This document shows, piece by piece, positions 1 through 12,517 of a stretch of 64,000 bases of DNA (its first letter is position 1; each line of letters opens with the position of its first letter). The position numbers and the translations under genes are program-made. The stretch is from the NCBI GenBank assembly GCA_000310025.1, contig FN648413.1:79389-143388 (forward strand), read 5' to 3'. The notes under the pieces are model-generated. The model was given only the letters and a program-made list of their open reading frames with translations. It had not been told where the DNA came from and did no database searches. This stretch comes from Ectocarpus siliculosus (lineage: Eukaryota; Sar; Phaeophyceae; Ectocarpales; Ectocarpaceae).

Positions 1-288
1 CTCGTCCCTGTTAAAGGCCGAAATATGCCAAGGGATTTGGTCGGTCTTTTTGCCAACGGGCACAATGCAGCTATTAATAATATGAGAGAGAAAATAGCAG
101 TATCTCTTCGGTGTCATGCGAACTCACCGACCATACACCGGGCAACCAACATTGTTGTGAAATGCGGTTGCCGGGTTTGAAGGATAAACCTGGTTCTTAT
201 GCATTTCTTTTTTTTGTTTTGGAAAGGTGCATCCCATTGTCGGGTAGTTGGCTTGTGACCACGGAAGATGTCCGCGTCAGTTGGACCA

Positions 289-357
289 GTACGGACATTA
301 GAAGGTACTGAGCGGAGACGGGAATTTTTCTCAATGTTCAAGACAACAACAACAACA
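289..357 (+). repeat. (AAC)-tailed dispersed repeat end, copy 1
   Basis: A short conserved block (GGTACTG, then GGAGACGGGAATTTTT and GTTCAAGACAAC) runs into an AAC trinucleotide tail. The same block followed by the same tail appears at 14236-14345 (-), 43770-43885 (-), 49363-49443 (+) and 50800-50885 (+). It looks like the 3' end of a short retroposed element whose tail is an AAC microsatellite. The family is not recognised. Confidence 0.5.
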
Positions 358-469
358 GTGATCATCCCAAGACCGAAATCCTGCCTGATACAGGGCGACC
401 AATAACCACTGCTGCGAGCAAGAAGATATCACCATGCCGCTGCTTGCAGCCACGATATGATGTGCTCAC

Positions 470-2570
470 CTGGTGTTCCTCGAAGAACTGCTGGATGACC
501 CACATGAGCGAGTTGTAGTCCTGGGACCGGTAAACCTTGGTCACGAAGGTACCCCCTTTCTTGAGGTGCTGCGTGGCCACCCGCAGCGCGTGGAGGGCGA
601 TTTCGTTCTGCTCGTAGGCGTCCTTCTTGTAGGCGGTACCCACGTTTGGCGCACCGTCGCAGAGCACCACATCCGCCTGGTTCCCCAAGGGAAAAAAAAA
701 CAAAGGGTACGTCTTGTCACGAGAAGTATTTAGGTTTGGTGGGAGCACGCTGTTGGCGAAGTGTCCACCTCATGTGGCGACGACAATGCTTCAAAAACGA
801 AGCGATAGTGTTTGCGTGCGGCGGCGCGCGGTGACGGGGCACCACATCCGCCTGGTTTCCCGAAGAAAAATAACAAACAAATATCTTTCATGCGAAGCAT
901 GTAGGCTTGATGGGCGTAAGCTTATGTTTTGCGTGCCTTTAAGCGGTTAGGCGCTTGACCACGCGTTCTCGAGAAGGAGGAGCATTGTTCCGACAGGGCC
1001 GGAGGATCGGTCACCGGTTGCCAATCGTTCCTTGCTACTTTGCCAAAGGTGGCTCAAAATGTCTCCCCTACCCTAGTCTATTTATCACTTGCCGCCTTTT
1101 CATGCGAAGCATTTAGGCTTCATTGGGGTGCGCCATTATTGAACACGCACCACGTCCACCTGATTTGGCGACGACAATACTCCCAAAAAGAAGCGAAAGT
1201 GGTGTTTGCACGCCGGGGCGCGCCGCGGCAAACCACCACACGCGCCTATTGGTGGAGAACAATACCGGAAAAAAACAAGCGACACAATCTGTACGGGGGC
1301 TCGCCATCACGAAGCAACGCATGCACCTCGATTGGTGGAAATAAACAGTACAAGGCCTAAACTGTTCCTACTTGGACGATGTCAGGGCGTGTTTTTTCGA
1401 GTATTGAGGAGGTGCTGATACACAGCACCGCAACTGAGGGCCAGAGGGTATCTCTCGTGTCTCAGAGAAGTATTGTTGCAGCACTGAAGAGTTGGCAGCG
1501 CCTACTGCAGGGACACCGTGAGCGGTGTTGCCACCGTACGTGACGCCAATTACCACCCTCCCCGTCTTGGACCGATTTTCAAAGCTCGATTTCTCCACAG
1601 CAGAATGGCAGTGCCGACAGCGGCGGCACATGGACCGCCACGTTGAGAGTTTTTCGACACCGTATCGTTTGCTTTTTGGCACCTGCTTGCATGTGATCGA
1701 GCTCTTCAAGCCGGTCCATAGGGTGTGATATCTTCCGCGATCTATGGCACGAAACACCCGTGGCAGCCACTCAAAGAAAAATATGGTACGACATACAACT
1801 CCAAGAAGGGAGAGATATCAAAGTACTTCATGCCCAGGATGGGGGACACAGCAGCAAACGCGGGCGCTGAATCGCCAGGCATTCTGCCGCCAGCTGCGTA
1901 TGCGGTGATGCCCTGCCCATGAGCTGCAACTTCTGCGTACAACACAGCGCCGATCAGGTCATGACTCTCACCTTCCAAGTCTGCATCTCGCGCTTGAGGG
2001 CCGTGCGGCACTCGTCCGTGGTGATGTCGTGAACCAGCGTCTTCACGTTCGGGATGGGGCGGATGGGCAGCAGGTCCACGCCGAGGATGATGCTCCCGCG
2101 AGGCATGTGCTTGGCGGCCACCTGGCACCACCCGCCGGGGGCAGCGCACAGGTCGATGCAAACCTTGGCCGAACTGAGGAAGTCATACTTCTTGTTGATC
2201 TGCGGGCAGCAGCAGCAGCAGCAGCAGAATCAGCGAGAGACAGAGAGGGCAGCAGCACACGTTGGTGGTAAGACGACAACGAACACACACCACGTGGGGG
2301 ACGGTATAATGAGGGACGGTAAGGCTGTACCCTTGCGTGGCCCAGCCCGCCAAGGTGGCTTATCCTGTCCAGGCACACAGCAGCAGGAAGATCAGCGTGT
2401 GCCGGCCACACAAAAAGTGGCGCGATTGGGCCGCGTGTGTTGCTCCAGGACACTTCTCTGCCACACCCACCCACCTCGATGAGCTTAAACGCCGAACGCG
2501 CACGGAAGCCCTGGTCCTTGGCTAAGCGGTAGTACTTGTCGCGATCTTGTCCCTTCGTCCGCTTCCCCAT
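470..2570 (-). CDS. SPB1: Spb1/FTSJ3-type rRNA 2'-O-methyltransferase, 5' part
   Basis: S-adenosylmethionine-dependent 2'-O-ribose methyltransferase of the FtsJ/RrmJ fold; the Spb1/FTSJ3 group acts in the nucleolus on large-subunit pre-rRNA. Visible exons on the minus strand are 2570-2475, 2199-1972 and 676-470, all joined in phase 0, giving 177 residues. The start is the ATG at 2570, giving [20 protein letters not shown], typical of Spb1 N-termini. The SAM-binding motif DLCAAPGGW is in exon 2, and CDGAPNV and [11 protein letters not shown] are in exon 3. The K in SAFKL, the D of CDGAPNV and the K of FVTKV match three of the K-D-K-E catalytic residues. The rest of the FtsJ domain and the Spb1 C-terminal domain should lie left of the window. 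Intron 1 ends with a CTG repeat acting as pyrimidine tract (2203-2228). Intron 2 (1971-677) carries a junction-spanning tandem array and a MITE relative. FTSJ3 versus Spb1 naming is by family only. Confidence 0.9.
640..1350 (-). repeat. Tandem array copying the exon-3 acceptor of the FTSJ gene
   Basis: The true 3' splice site is at 677/676, around the plus-strand string CACCACATCCGCCTGG. The same 16 bases recur at 840-855, followed by the same intron-side bases, and a variant CACCACGTCCACCTG occurs at 1148-1162. Weaker copies lie near 767-785, 1231-1260 and 1305-1345. An intervening block, CATGCGAAGCATNTAGGCTT, occurs at about 889 and 1100. Copies at 857 and 1162 keep an intact CAG acceptor on the minus strand. 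The array therefore includes about 12 bases of exon and lies inside intron 2. Confidence 0.75.
950..1045. repeat. Dispersed repeat shared with 45585-45662
   Basis: About 80 bases here and at 45585-45662 share the order ACCACGCGT, CTCGAGA, GAGCATTGTTCC, then CAATCGTTCCTT. Both copies lie in introns (FTSJ intron 2 and CSA intron 10). No coding content or termini were recognised. Confidence 0.6.
1531..1748. mobile_element. Diverged MITE-1 relative
   Basis: The paired core of the MITE-1 family is present: GGACCGATTTTCAAAGCTCG near the left end, and on the right a decayed inverse copy, GATCGAGCTCTTCAAGCCGG. The outer ends (ACCGTACGTGACG and the mirrored right end) are eroded. The size is close to the 221 bp of the intact copies. 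It lies in intron 2 of the FTSJ gene. Confidence 0.6.
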
Positions 2571-5031
2571 GGTGTCACCCGGTGTGTGGGTCTGGGGTCT
2601 GGGGAGAGAGCAGAGATGACACCAAAGATGCCAGCTTTCCCATCGCGCGCGACAGGGGATGTTATGACACCATCCCCGGAAAACACAGAAGAGGCGGTAC
2701 GAACCGACGCGGGCCGCGCCAGGGCCGGCTCATCATGCACCGACGTATCATGTCATACTTCAACGTGTGGTGACGGAACCAATTGGTCACGGCGGGTTCA
2801 CGCGGTCCATGCTAGTACACGTTTCGCGGCGCCAGCATGCAAAAGAAAATACCAGCGGTATTGCTGTGACATTACCCCACGGATGGATCGCGTGCTGGGC
2901 GTGCGTGTCATCGCTTTCAAATCGAGGGATCTTTGAATGCATCATGAACAAGGCGGACACGACTAATGCAAAGTACAATCAACGTACGCAAGTCAAACTT
3001 TCTCCTCGGGATTTTTCTGTAGTCCATGCATTACATAGTACTTCGCAGTATTCGTTTAGCCTCTGCGAAAAACTTGTACCACCTCCTCTCCCGCAATGTG
3101 TACTTCTTCTAGACCGCCAATTCTCTCCTCTATTGTACCGCCGTTGTTATGCACGCACGTACACGACGTCTAGAACTGTACTGTATGCTGTAGTATAAGC
3201 CAGTGAGAGAAAATCTAACCCTCCCCCCCAATGCGCCCCTCTCAGCCTCGCTGACTATCTACAAGTTGGCGCTCGCAACGCCATCAGAGTTAGGACGAAG
3301 GAGAATAAAAACTTGTCGCAAAACACAAGAAAAAAACGATGACTGAGAAACACAGACCCAGCCCAGCAGTGGGAGCCCACACAAACTCCGAAAACAACTT
3401 CCGCCTTCGATTGCTGCGCCACCAAAGAAGCCTCATGTAGTAGTCGCCTCGAAAATTGATGTTGCTAATCTCCGGGCGCCAACTGCTGTAGACTATACAA
3501 ACATGCTCCACGCACATATTGTGAGGAGAGCGCTGCTCTTGTTTGACACACAACGCGCCGAAACGAAAACACAAGATCACAGAAAAAACTTGAACTACAC
3601 GTGAACTCACCCGCCCATGTTCGCGACATGAGGAGTGAAATTCATCAGATGTCACACGCGACGCGTGGGCGCAATGAACTCCGTCATCTACAGAGAAAGA
3701 GAGATACATAGGGTACGAACGAAGAAGAGCTTCAAGTACTCGCCGACATGGCTTGCAAAACCCGAGGAATAACCAAGTCGATCTGGGCCAGAGCTCCATT
3801 AAAAACAAAAAGAAAAAGACACCAATCCCCGCCCGCTCTACGTTTGCTTGTAGTCTGATCTAGAATGCGACAGCCCGATGCAGATATAACTCGTTCTCAG
3901 CGCCACCCTATGTACAGAAAAACACAGGCAAATAATGCACCACAAAGAGGGAAGGTTTCCTGTCCCGCGCAGAGGTATTTTTAAGCGCCACAACGCGAAA
4001 AACAAGATGTAAACAACACAGTAAGTCCTACCAAAGCACCGGCCGATTCGACGCTGCCTTCCTCCGCACCGTAACGGACATGCCTTGCCTCCTGAATCAC
4101 CCGACGTATGGGGCTAGAGCTCCCACGCGAAAACCACAACGAGTACGTCTAAACATTGAAATAAAACGCAAACAATCACCCATCAATCCAAGACTTAGTA
4201 CTGCTCTTCTTCCGGTGCTGGAACGTCAAAGAGAAATAGCGGCTTTCACCTCTTTCACGGATGGATGCCCGATAAACATAGAAGTTGGATTACATAGCTG
4301 AGTCACTGCTATAGAGTGATCTGCTCCACGATGTGAATCGTAACTACTATATAATACTTCCACCAACGCCATATATACAAACAAGAATTTTGCGCGATGT
4401 GCCCAAAATCGTAGACAATACCCCACAGTCAAACATCCAGTGATAGTATACTACACAATTCAGGTGGAGAGGCCAGTCGCGTTCTTGCATCAAGAATGCA
4501 CCCTTGCATGCTTGAAAAACGTTCCTCCACCGGCGAATCGCGATGCCAAGAACACTGCGGTTCCAACACAGGTCTAAAAAACAAATCCGACCCCCCCTCC
4601 CGGATTCCGAGCTATGGTATTGCCTGAGTTAAGGCTGTTCCCGTCCGAAAAATCCCCAAACCCCTGTTAGTCTAAACCCAGCACAAAAGTGGGGGACCCC
4701 CTGTCGCCGGCAAGAGTGAAACAGCCGCTGAAAATAAAAAATCAAGATCACCAAACACAAAAAGAATAGGTCTAGTAGTGGTCAAGCGATCGAGCGAAAT
4801 ATCGCGTCGAAAATGTAGCAGCCGTTTCATCCAGATACCATCAACCGTTGTTGTCTTCGCTCTCCGATCTTTGCCAGGAGGGCCGCTCTCTCCCAAAAAA
4901 CCCGTCGAAAAATGTAGCAGCCGTCTCACCCAGATACCATCCACCGTTGTTGTCGTCGCTATTCGATCTTGTGCCAGGAGGGCCCCCGTATCGCGCAGAT
5001 CTCGTCGAAAATGTAGCCGTTTCGGCGCAAT
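2571..5031. other. Intergenic region between FTSJ (5' end) and ankyrin gene (3' end)
   Basis: About 2.5 kb separates two minus-strand genes. No exon with credible coding content or domain was found on either strand. The part next to 2570 should hold the FTSJ promoter, but no specific motif can be named. The part from 4795 is the tandem array that copies the end of the ankyrin gene. Confidence 0.5.
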
Positions 5032-5080
5032 CTACCGTTGTTGTCTGTCTCGGTGTTCTTCGAGGAGGGCCACCGTGTCC
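4795..5080 (-). repeat. Three-copy tandem array covering the last codons of the ankyrin gene
   Basis: The string CGTCGAAAATGTAG (one extra A in copy 2) starts at about 4805, 4903 and 5003, a period near 99 bp. Each unit also has CCGTTGTTGTC and an AGGAGGGCC block. The third unit is the real gene end, where that DNA encodes [12 protein letters not shown] and the stop on the minus strand. The other two are downstream copies with altered reading frame. Coding sequence and 3' flank were thus duplicated together. Confidence 0.8.
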
Positions 5081-8039
5081 GAGTACCCGTTCTTGGTCGC
5101 CCAGTCAACGGCGCGAGGGCTGTGCCCTACCCGCCGCTTGGAGAGCAGCCACGTTAGGACGTCGGCGTGGCCGTTTCCGGCCGCCCAATCACCGGCCGCC
5201 TGGGTGCACCCTTCCGACCGGTTGTTGTGCAGCCATTGGACAACCTCCTGCGCACGGGGGGGGGGTACGGCAATCCTTGGAAGTCAGGTTCAGAGGAGGA
5301 GGAGGGGGAGGAGATGGTGGAGGGGGAGTAGAGGCAGCAGCGTCTGACGATTCGTGTAAATCGTTTTCGTCTACAACAGCCTGGATTCAGTGCGCCACGA
5401 AACCCGCTAGCGGTCCTTTGCGATGACGGTGGTGCTCGCAGAGAGCTTCGCTGGGAGATTGCTAACAGGAGATTGTAGATGACGTGAGAAGAGGTTGGAG
5501 TGTGTGGGACACTACGACGCGCATCTGCACAATGATAGACCAACAATAGGGGCCGTTTATCCGACACTACGCGCAGTGTGTTCCGAATTACCGACCACAA
5601 AGTTGCTTGATATATTGCTTGGACACCGTGTGAGCCTGCAGCGACATGGGAACCAGACTCTCCGTAAGGTCCAGTGCGATCGAGCCGACCTTTTCTTCAA
5701 TTACTGTTGCGTCATACACAATGACTCGTAAATACTGAATAATGAGGCGTCGATATTCACGAAATAGTAGCGTCTACCCAAACTATCACTTGCTCTATGT
5801 AAGTCCCCTGTTGGATTCCCCACTGATCAAAACACGGGGCGAGAGTCGCGTAATAACCGAGAGTCGAAGTAGGTGGCCCGTACTGTACAGTCCAAAGCGG
5901 TGCCGATGTTCGCAGATGAACAGGCAAAGCACGCACCAGCTTCCCCTCCTTCGCGGCCCAATCCATGGCGTTCGTGGAACAGCCCTCGGGACGGTTCTCG
6001 TGCAGCCACTTCACCACCTCCAGGTGGCCGTGCATGGCACTCACGTCCATCGCCGACTTCGTGCACCCCTGCGGGAAAGCAGGCCGCAGAGAGTTGATCG
6101 GGTGGCACAAGCATAGGGTTATTGGTTGTGGTTGGAACCACTGTGGTGGACGTAGCAGTCTGAACCGGTGATGGCTCGTTGCTGAAGCCTGTTGGGCCCG
6201 CCAATCAAAGATGCAGCCAAAGTTGATTCGCTTCAGCCCCTAGTGTTGTGATGGGCCATGCCGGTAGAATGCCACTGGTTCCGACTTACGAGGCAACCAT
6301 CACAGCAACCAGAAACTAGACACGCGTACTTGCACAAAAAAGACCTGCACGAAAGGCTTCGTCTCGAAAACGGCCGCGCCTGTTCCTTAAAAAAACGATA
6401 CACACGTCAAACGTATCCCGCAAGGCGCGTGGACACACGACCGGAAGCAGGGGACGAAAGCACACGCAATATCAAAATCCCGGCACGAAAGAAACACAAA
6501 AGAAATATCTGCTCCAGAAGTGTTCGTTGAGTGTTATCACCTCGCTCCGGTGTACGTGCAGCCACTTGACCACATCGAGGTGCGCGTTGTACGCCGCTCC
6601 GTTCATGGCGCTGGTCGTGCATCCCTGACCGTTCCGCAGATTCACGTGCGTACGGGAGAGGGGGACACAGACGTTTAGCAGGAACGGACACCCTAAACCA
6701 GGAGAAGCTCAATCGCGGACGAGTGCGGAGTATAGACCGAACGGTTGTGCTAAACGTAAAGAACAACATCAATACAGAACAACGACTCTAAACGTAAATA
6801 ACGACGATAATACATAACAGGACAACGACGACAACAACAACAACAAACACCACCACCACCAACAACAACAACAACAACCACAGCAACAACTACAACTTGC
6901 TTCTTGATCGATCACCTCATCACGGTTGTGGTGCAGCCACTTCACCACGTCCAGGTGGCCGTGCCAGGCCGCCAGGATCATCGCGTACACGGTGCCGCCT
7001 TCCCCGCGGTTGGACACCAGGAACTTGAGGATACCCAAGTGTCCACCAGAGGCGGCGTTGTCCACCGCGGCAGTCGTACACCCTTCCTCGCGGTTCTCGT
7101 GCAAGAACTTGACCACCTTGGGCGGCAGCAACCGGCGTGGCGGGGGAGGGGATCGGGGGAGCCATATCAGACAACACGGCGGCGTTGGGTGCGTGTCGGG
7201 GTTGTTTGTTGGAGGCATCTAGGACTAATGATTAGTCCCTCGTAAACGAACCGACATGGGCAAAGCGGCGGACACGACGTTGTCGTCGTCGTGGGTACGT
7301 CGAAGAGTGGCCGAGGTTTGCGGCGAAATTGTCGTAAATGGTCGTTGCACGAACCGACACATACAGAGCGGCCATAAAACGTTGTCGTCGTGGCCATGCC
7401 AAAGAGTAGCCGAGGTTTGCGGCGAGATTGTCGCAAATAGTCGTTGCACGAACCGACGCATACAAAGCGGCCAAACAACGTTGCGTCGTGACTATGTCGA
7501 GGAGTGGCTGAGGTTTGCGGCGAGAAGGTCGCACTGGTCAATGAACGAACCGACGTATGCAAAGCGGTACAAACGACGTTGTCGTCGTGGCTATGTTGAA
7601 CGAGTGCCCAAGGTTTGCGGCGAACGATCGCGCTGGTCGTTGAAGGAGCCGACACATACGAAAGCGACGCTACAGGTTGTCATGACTATGTGCTGTGTAC
7701 CTCGAAGTGGCCTCTCCGGGCAGCCGCATCCATGGCCTCCGTCGTACAGCCCTCGCCGCGAGCCTCATGCAGGTACTTCACGACCTCCAGGTGGCCGGCG
7801 CAGGCGGCACCGTCCATCGCCGCGGTGGTGGCGGCGAGGGAGGGTATGTTGGAGGTGAGCCATCGCACCGCTTGGATGTGCCCATTGTGGGCGGCGGAGT
7901 CGATCGCTGCCGCCGTTGCGCCTTCCGAGCGGTTCTTGTGCAGAAAATCGAGCACCTGCGATGGTGGGCGGGAGGCGGGAGAGAGGAAAAGAGAAACAGA
8001 GCGAGAGCGAGCGCGAGCGAGGGAGAGAGAGCGGGGGGG

Positions 8040-8130
<91 letters not shown>

Positions 8131-10595
8131 GCAGAGAGAGGAGCCGTGGGAAATATTTCAGCAAAAGCAGGACGGCACGCAAACAGGAATGCTCCTTTAT
8201 CGTGGTAGGTTTCACCGCTGCGATGGGATCGATCGGAACATGCGCCCTACATTGCTGTATGCATAGAATCTTGACTGAGAACCTGTTCTTGTGGTCAGCC
8301 TTATCTCTTTTGCCTCCCGCTCCCCACAACAAAAAATGTTTCATCACCTCGGGTGGAAGCAATTGGAGGTCTCAGAAGGCACAGGAACGCCGACATTGTC
8401 AAAGCTGAAAAAAATCCACTGAAACACGAAAAATTGTTTCGGAAATGCCTCGTTTTTTCTGTCCTTGGACGTATTTCGAGGCATTCTGCGCGCCTGCCGC
8501 ACCTAGTAGGGTCCGACCACAAACAAGGTTGCAATTGATACTGAAATAGTACCAAATTTTCCGACGTGCACTTCTCGAACCAAGGGAGCCACATGATACA
8601 ACACACGCCCATTTCTTGTTTTGCTTTTTTTTTGCCCGGGACTCGTTGCTCATCTTCTCTGTCGGGTAGCCCAACGTTGACTACACGTTGACAATGTTTA
8701 CTCTATACAGCTATTAGCGACCGCGTTCAAGAAACGCCAATTGGGGTCGAGGCTCAATTTCTTGTGTCGTCGCCACCGTCGAGAGTAGGCCATTATTGTA
8801 TAGAGTTTAGTGTAGGATCCACTATGTGTGTTTCTTAAGTAATTTAGTAGTTGAATTTTCTAATTTTCTAATTATTTATATCGCCAAAATCTGGGCTTGC
8901 TTTTGTTTCTAAAAGTTTGGTTTGAATTTCGTGGGCGCAAACTGTAGATACAGTTTTAGTGGTGAACAATTCTTCAACAAACAAGCACCCGTTGCTCCAG
9001 GTTGGGTGCAATTTCGCTACATACACCACAATTGTAGCGCCCGACTTCAGAGTGTGGTACTTCGGCTCTGAAATTTGGGTCGTACTGCATTATTACCATT
9101 TTTTTTTACCAGACTTGTGTACACGTAGACCAGAGTTAATTGAGCCGCATATTGTTCGTCGTGTAGTCCACGTATGTATTAGTGCTTCGCGCAGCACGCA
9201 GAGATGACAAAAAAATCGGTGAGACTCTCTCGTTGTTTGTTTGTGCGGTCATGTATGTATCTGGCATAATAATAACTGGTGACCCAACACCACAGCCCAG
9301 CACATCAACCGCTGGACCGTTCGTCGGCAAGTACATGTACGGATGCATATGTATATGTACGCACCTGGTATTGTAGACTACAGCATCACGCCTGTGTTCC
9401 TCTAATGTTCGTCTATGTGGAGACCACCTTCATAAAGGTATCTACTACGACCATATCTCCCCAACGTCTGTCGAGGACGACTTGGGACGATTCCCTCTTT
9501 TTCACATCTAGTCCGTTCCTTTATTTTTCCTATGAGAACATAAAGAAGTATTTATCTCCCACAGAGAAGGGTCGGGGACTACGTATTCTACACTGCTGTA
9601 GCAATGAATTAATATCGTTCGCGTAGACATGCTCCTTTCCAGAAAAAATGCACGGAGCATGATACTTTCCACGCTCCTATTAATACTGCTGTATGGTCGA
9701 CTATACTCACGTGCAAGTGGTTGTTGCTTGCGGCTCCGTTCATGGCCCTCGTCGTGCAACCCTCCCGCCGGCTCTCGTGCAAGAACTCCACCACCTCCAG
9801 GTGCCCCGACGTCGCCGCCGAGTCCAGCGCCTCCGTCGTCGTGCCTTCCTCCCTGCTGCGGTGGAGGTACGTGACCATCTCGAGGTGTCCCTGCGCCGCG
9901 GCCAGCGCCATCGCCCGGTCGGAGAACGTGGTCGCCACACGCGTCACGATGTGCATGTGGCCGTTCTTCGCCGCCAAGTCTCCGTCATTGTAGTCGCCGG
10001 CCCGTAGGCCCTGCTGGAACCTGGTGATGACGCCGCCGAGGAGGTTGTTGACCGCGTTCTCGAGTAGCCACGCGGCCGTGCTGCTGCCGCCGCCACAGCA
10101 CCTGGGACCCGAAAAATTTCTGTCGTCCGTTGCAAGCTTGGCCGTTTTACGACTAGGGCAGCTGAAAGAGCGGCGGGGCCGATGATTCTTGCGCGATGCC
10201 CCCGCATCCTCGTTGTCGTCATCGAGACCGCGAGGGCTCAGCAGCTTCCTCAGCACGGAAGACGACGACCTTGACAGTTTATTAGTGCCGCTGTCGGCGG
10301 GAGGGGCCGCCGCCGGGAGAGCAGCCAGCACACGAAATTGGCTGCAATGATCATGTCCCGCTCTACTGCTGCTGCCGCTGCTTCCGGAGGGATCCGCAGC
10401 AGGATTCCCGGACGAGCGAGTCGCCGCCGCCGCCGCGATGTCGCCGCTGCCGCCGCCATGCCGCCCCGGGACGACAAAACCAGTAGCAGTCAGTGCCCTG
10501 GGGATAGTTTCCAGCGCCATGGCCGGCTCGTTCGCGCCTGGCAGGGCCATGCCGGGGACTGCAACCTTGGCAGTAGATTCAGTCGACGAGTGCAT
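5032..10595 (-). CDS. Ankyrin-repeat protein, six phase-0 exons
   Basis: Predicted 590-aa protein. Exons: 10595-9711, 7955-7701, 7116-6916, 6624-6541, 6068-5937, 5247-5032, all joined in phase 0. Residues 1 to about 180 are low-complexity Ser/Ala/Gly/Pro-rich and probably disordered. From about 185 to the end there are ankyrin units of the brown-algal type, e.g. [20 protein letters not shown] and [11 protein letters not shown]. Most introns cut after the same helix position (E, H or L before VV.WLH), so exons equal one or more ankyrin modules. Ankyrin units bind partner proteins; the partner is unknown. There is no transmembrane segment or enzymatic domain. The start is the first ATG of the long first exon. 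Intron 1 holds a CT microsatellite and a dispersed repeat, and intron 2 a tandem array. A two-gene split cannot be excluded, but the continuous repeat register argues for one gene. Confidence 0.85.
7240..7695. repeat. ~104-bp tandem array in ankyrin intron 2
   Basis: Four units share GAGGTTTGCGGCGA (degenerate in the last), CGTTGTCGTCGTGG, and ACGAACCGAC with the variant AGGAGCCGAC. The period is about 104 bp. The array abuts the exon-2 donor at 7700. The unit string GTACGTCGAAGAGTGGCC resembles the donor region (GTACCTCGAAGTGGCC), so the array may again include the splice junction, though this is weaker than at other loci. Confidence 0.7.
8030..8140. repeat. (GA)n microsatellite
   Basis: An almost pure GA run of about 100 bases. 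On the sense strand of the ankyrin gene it is CT and lies about 85 bases upstream of the exon-2 acceptor (7956), so it extends the pyrimidine-rich region of that intron. Confidence 0.95.
8725..8930 (+). repeat. Dispersed repeat shared with 28435-28615
   Basis: Both copies have, in order, AAGAAACGCCAATTGGGGTCGAG (variant AAGAACCGCCAATTTTGGGG), TCGTCGCCACC, TTTAGTGTAGGATCCAC, and ATCGCCAAAATCTG, over about 190 bp. The left flank of the second copy is a MITE-1 relative. No open frame was found; class unknown. Confidence 0.7.
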
Positions 10596-12517
10596 GCTAT
10601 CAGGGCGCCGGCTGCACCGGTTCTAGGGTCGTCCTCCCCTGCAGATCCAGGGCCTCGGGTTGAGGGTGTGCAGCAAGCCTGCTCGCTAAGCTCTATGAGA
10701 ATCCCAGGCTTCACCGGTCGTCGGCCCTCGTGGGAGAAAAGCGCCGCTGCTGTGCTGCTGCTGCTGCTTGTATGGGTAGCTGGCTCAGTTGAAGTGGCTT
10801 CAAATTGGCGATACTTTCGTGAAGAACGGCGAGGTTCAAAAACCGTTTCGCGCAACTTGAGCAGTCTATTTGATTGCTCCGCAATGGTGACTGCGGCGGG
10901 GTGTCTCCAGTCTCCAGTCTCCGGGTGAAGTCTTTGCTGCCGAGATTGTTGCAAGCTGTGGGGCTGACACGCCAGGCGCACAACCCCGGGACTTCAACTA
11001 CACACGGCAAGAAGCGAGACGTGCGTGTGGCACTTGCAAGAACAATTGGTTCTGGTCACTGGTGTAAGATTTGGAACAGGTTGGTGAGAGACTCATCGAT
11101 GCATGAGATGTGGTTGATGGGTGATTTGACAAGCGCGTCAGTGTAGGCAAGTTAGGTCGAGTTCGCGCTACGGCAGCAGTATGTGGCGGTACGCGGAGGT
11201 TTTGCCCAGGCATCCGACACGCGACGCACGGGTAGAATGTAGTGGTGGGTGTTTGAGTGTCGTTACGCCCAAGACATAAGCGTTTGCGTGTGTGTCGTTG
11301 ACTGCCCTGATCTATCTGCAGATTCACCCAGACAGGCGTGTTGTGTTGCACAACCCTTGTTTACTCTATCTGGTCTATGTATACCGCAAATGACACAAGA
11401 TAACACACCCCCTTTGCCGATTTTCAAAGCTCGATTTCTCAACAGCAGGAAGAGTCACAGCGCCGAAAACGGCGGCGTTGGAACCGTCTCGTCGAGAGCT
11501 GTTCGAAAACGTATTGTTTCATTTATGAATCCTCTTCGTCGTGGAGTAATCGAGCTTTGAAAATCGGTCCAGGGGGTGTGTTATCTTGTGTCATATACGG
11601 TATGTAGTGCTACAGAGTACAATGTTTTGGAGTTGCGCGTGCTGGCCCAGGGAAGAACTGCCTGCTTGCACCCCTGACAGTCTCTCGTCGGTACACTCTC
11701 GCGATGCGTTATCCAAGAAATGGGAGAGAACTACAGCGGAGACTCGTACCACACCTGCTGACAGCCTGGACACAGCAGCAGATTTGATTCTTTTTTCGCG
11801 CCAGAACCTTCGAGCGGGGGACCGTACATGCAAGTTAACTATACACGACGACGACAACAGCAAATACTGATATGGAGAGCTTGAACCACACGGATTGCCG
11901 GTCTCAGCTGTACCCTGCCCTGTTCGTCCCGTTAGGCCTTCTGCCCATGGCAACGTCACACCGTCCTGATTTGTCGCCGTACAGCAGTAGTAGTGGCACG
12001 GCGCAAGGGCTTGGCAGGCTGCTGAACGCGCCCGCACTCAAGAAATTGGTACCCCTAGAAATTTCATCCTCATATGCATAGAAACCACAACGTGAGCAAC
12101 ATATAAATGAGGATACGCACAGGTGCTCTGTTAAGAATCCTACACTACCACATATTGTTCCAAATCAATATTGGTTCAAGTTCGATATCAATATGTACGG
12201 AGAAATCGAGAAACGAGCGTAGGGAAAAATAATAGCTTCTTCCGTGTGGGCGCGTTCTGTAACATCTTTGGATGTATGTTCGACGCACCAATTCACCGAC
12301 ACGCGGATCAAACACGGGGGGGACGGGGGGGAACGTTGGATTTGTTGTCCACATATCCTCCGGGGGTCCTTGCCTTTAATTATTGTGTGCGGGAAGGTTC
12401 AGCAGTCCCTTCCCTCTTTGGTGCGAGTACCGCTTACTGACTCACGACAACGCGCTTTCCATTCCTTTCACAATATTAGAAGCAGTCAAGACCTATCTGC
12501 ATGGCCGGTTCTCCCGC
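10596..12517. other. Divergent intergenic region of ankyrin gene and REV1
   Basis: About 1.9 kb lies between the divergent starts of the ankyrin gene (10595, -) and REV1 (12518, +), so both promoters should be here. A 221-bp MITE sits at 11382-11602. No core promoter element could be assigned with confidence, and no other exon was recognised. Confidence 0.5.
11382..11602. mobile_element. MITE-1, intact 221-bp copy
   Basis: The ends are inverted: left TACCGCAAATGACACAAGAT, right ending ATCTTGTGTCATATACGGTA. Both are followed inward by CACACCCCC and the paired core CGATTTTCAAAGCTCGAT. The flanks suggest a TA target. There is no coding capacity. A copy of identical length and nearly identical sequence, in the opposite orientation, is at 62746-62966, so the family has moved fairly recently. 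It lies in the shared promoter region of the ankyrin and REV1 genes. Confidence 0.85.
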
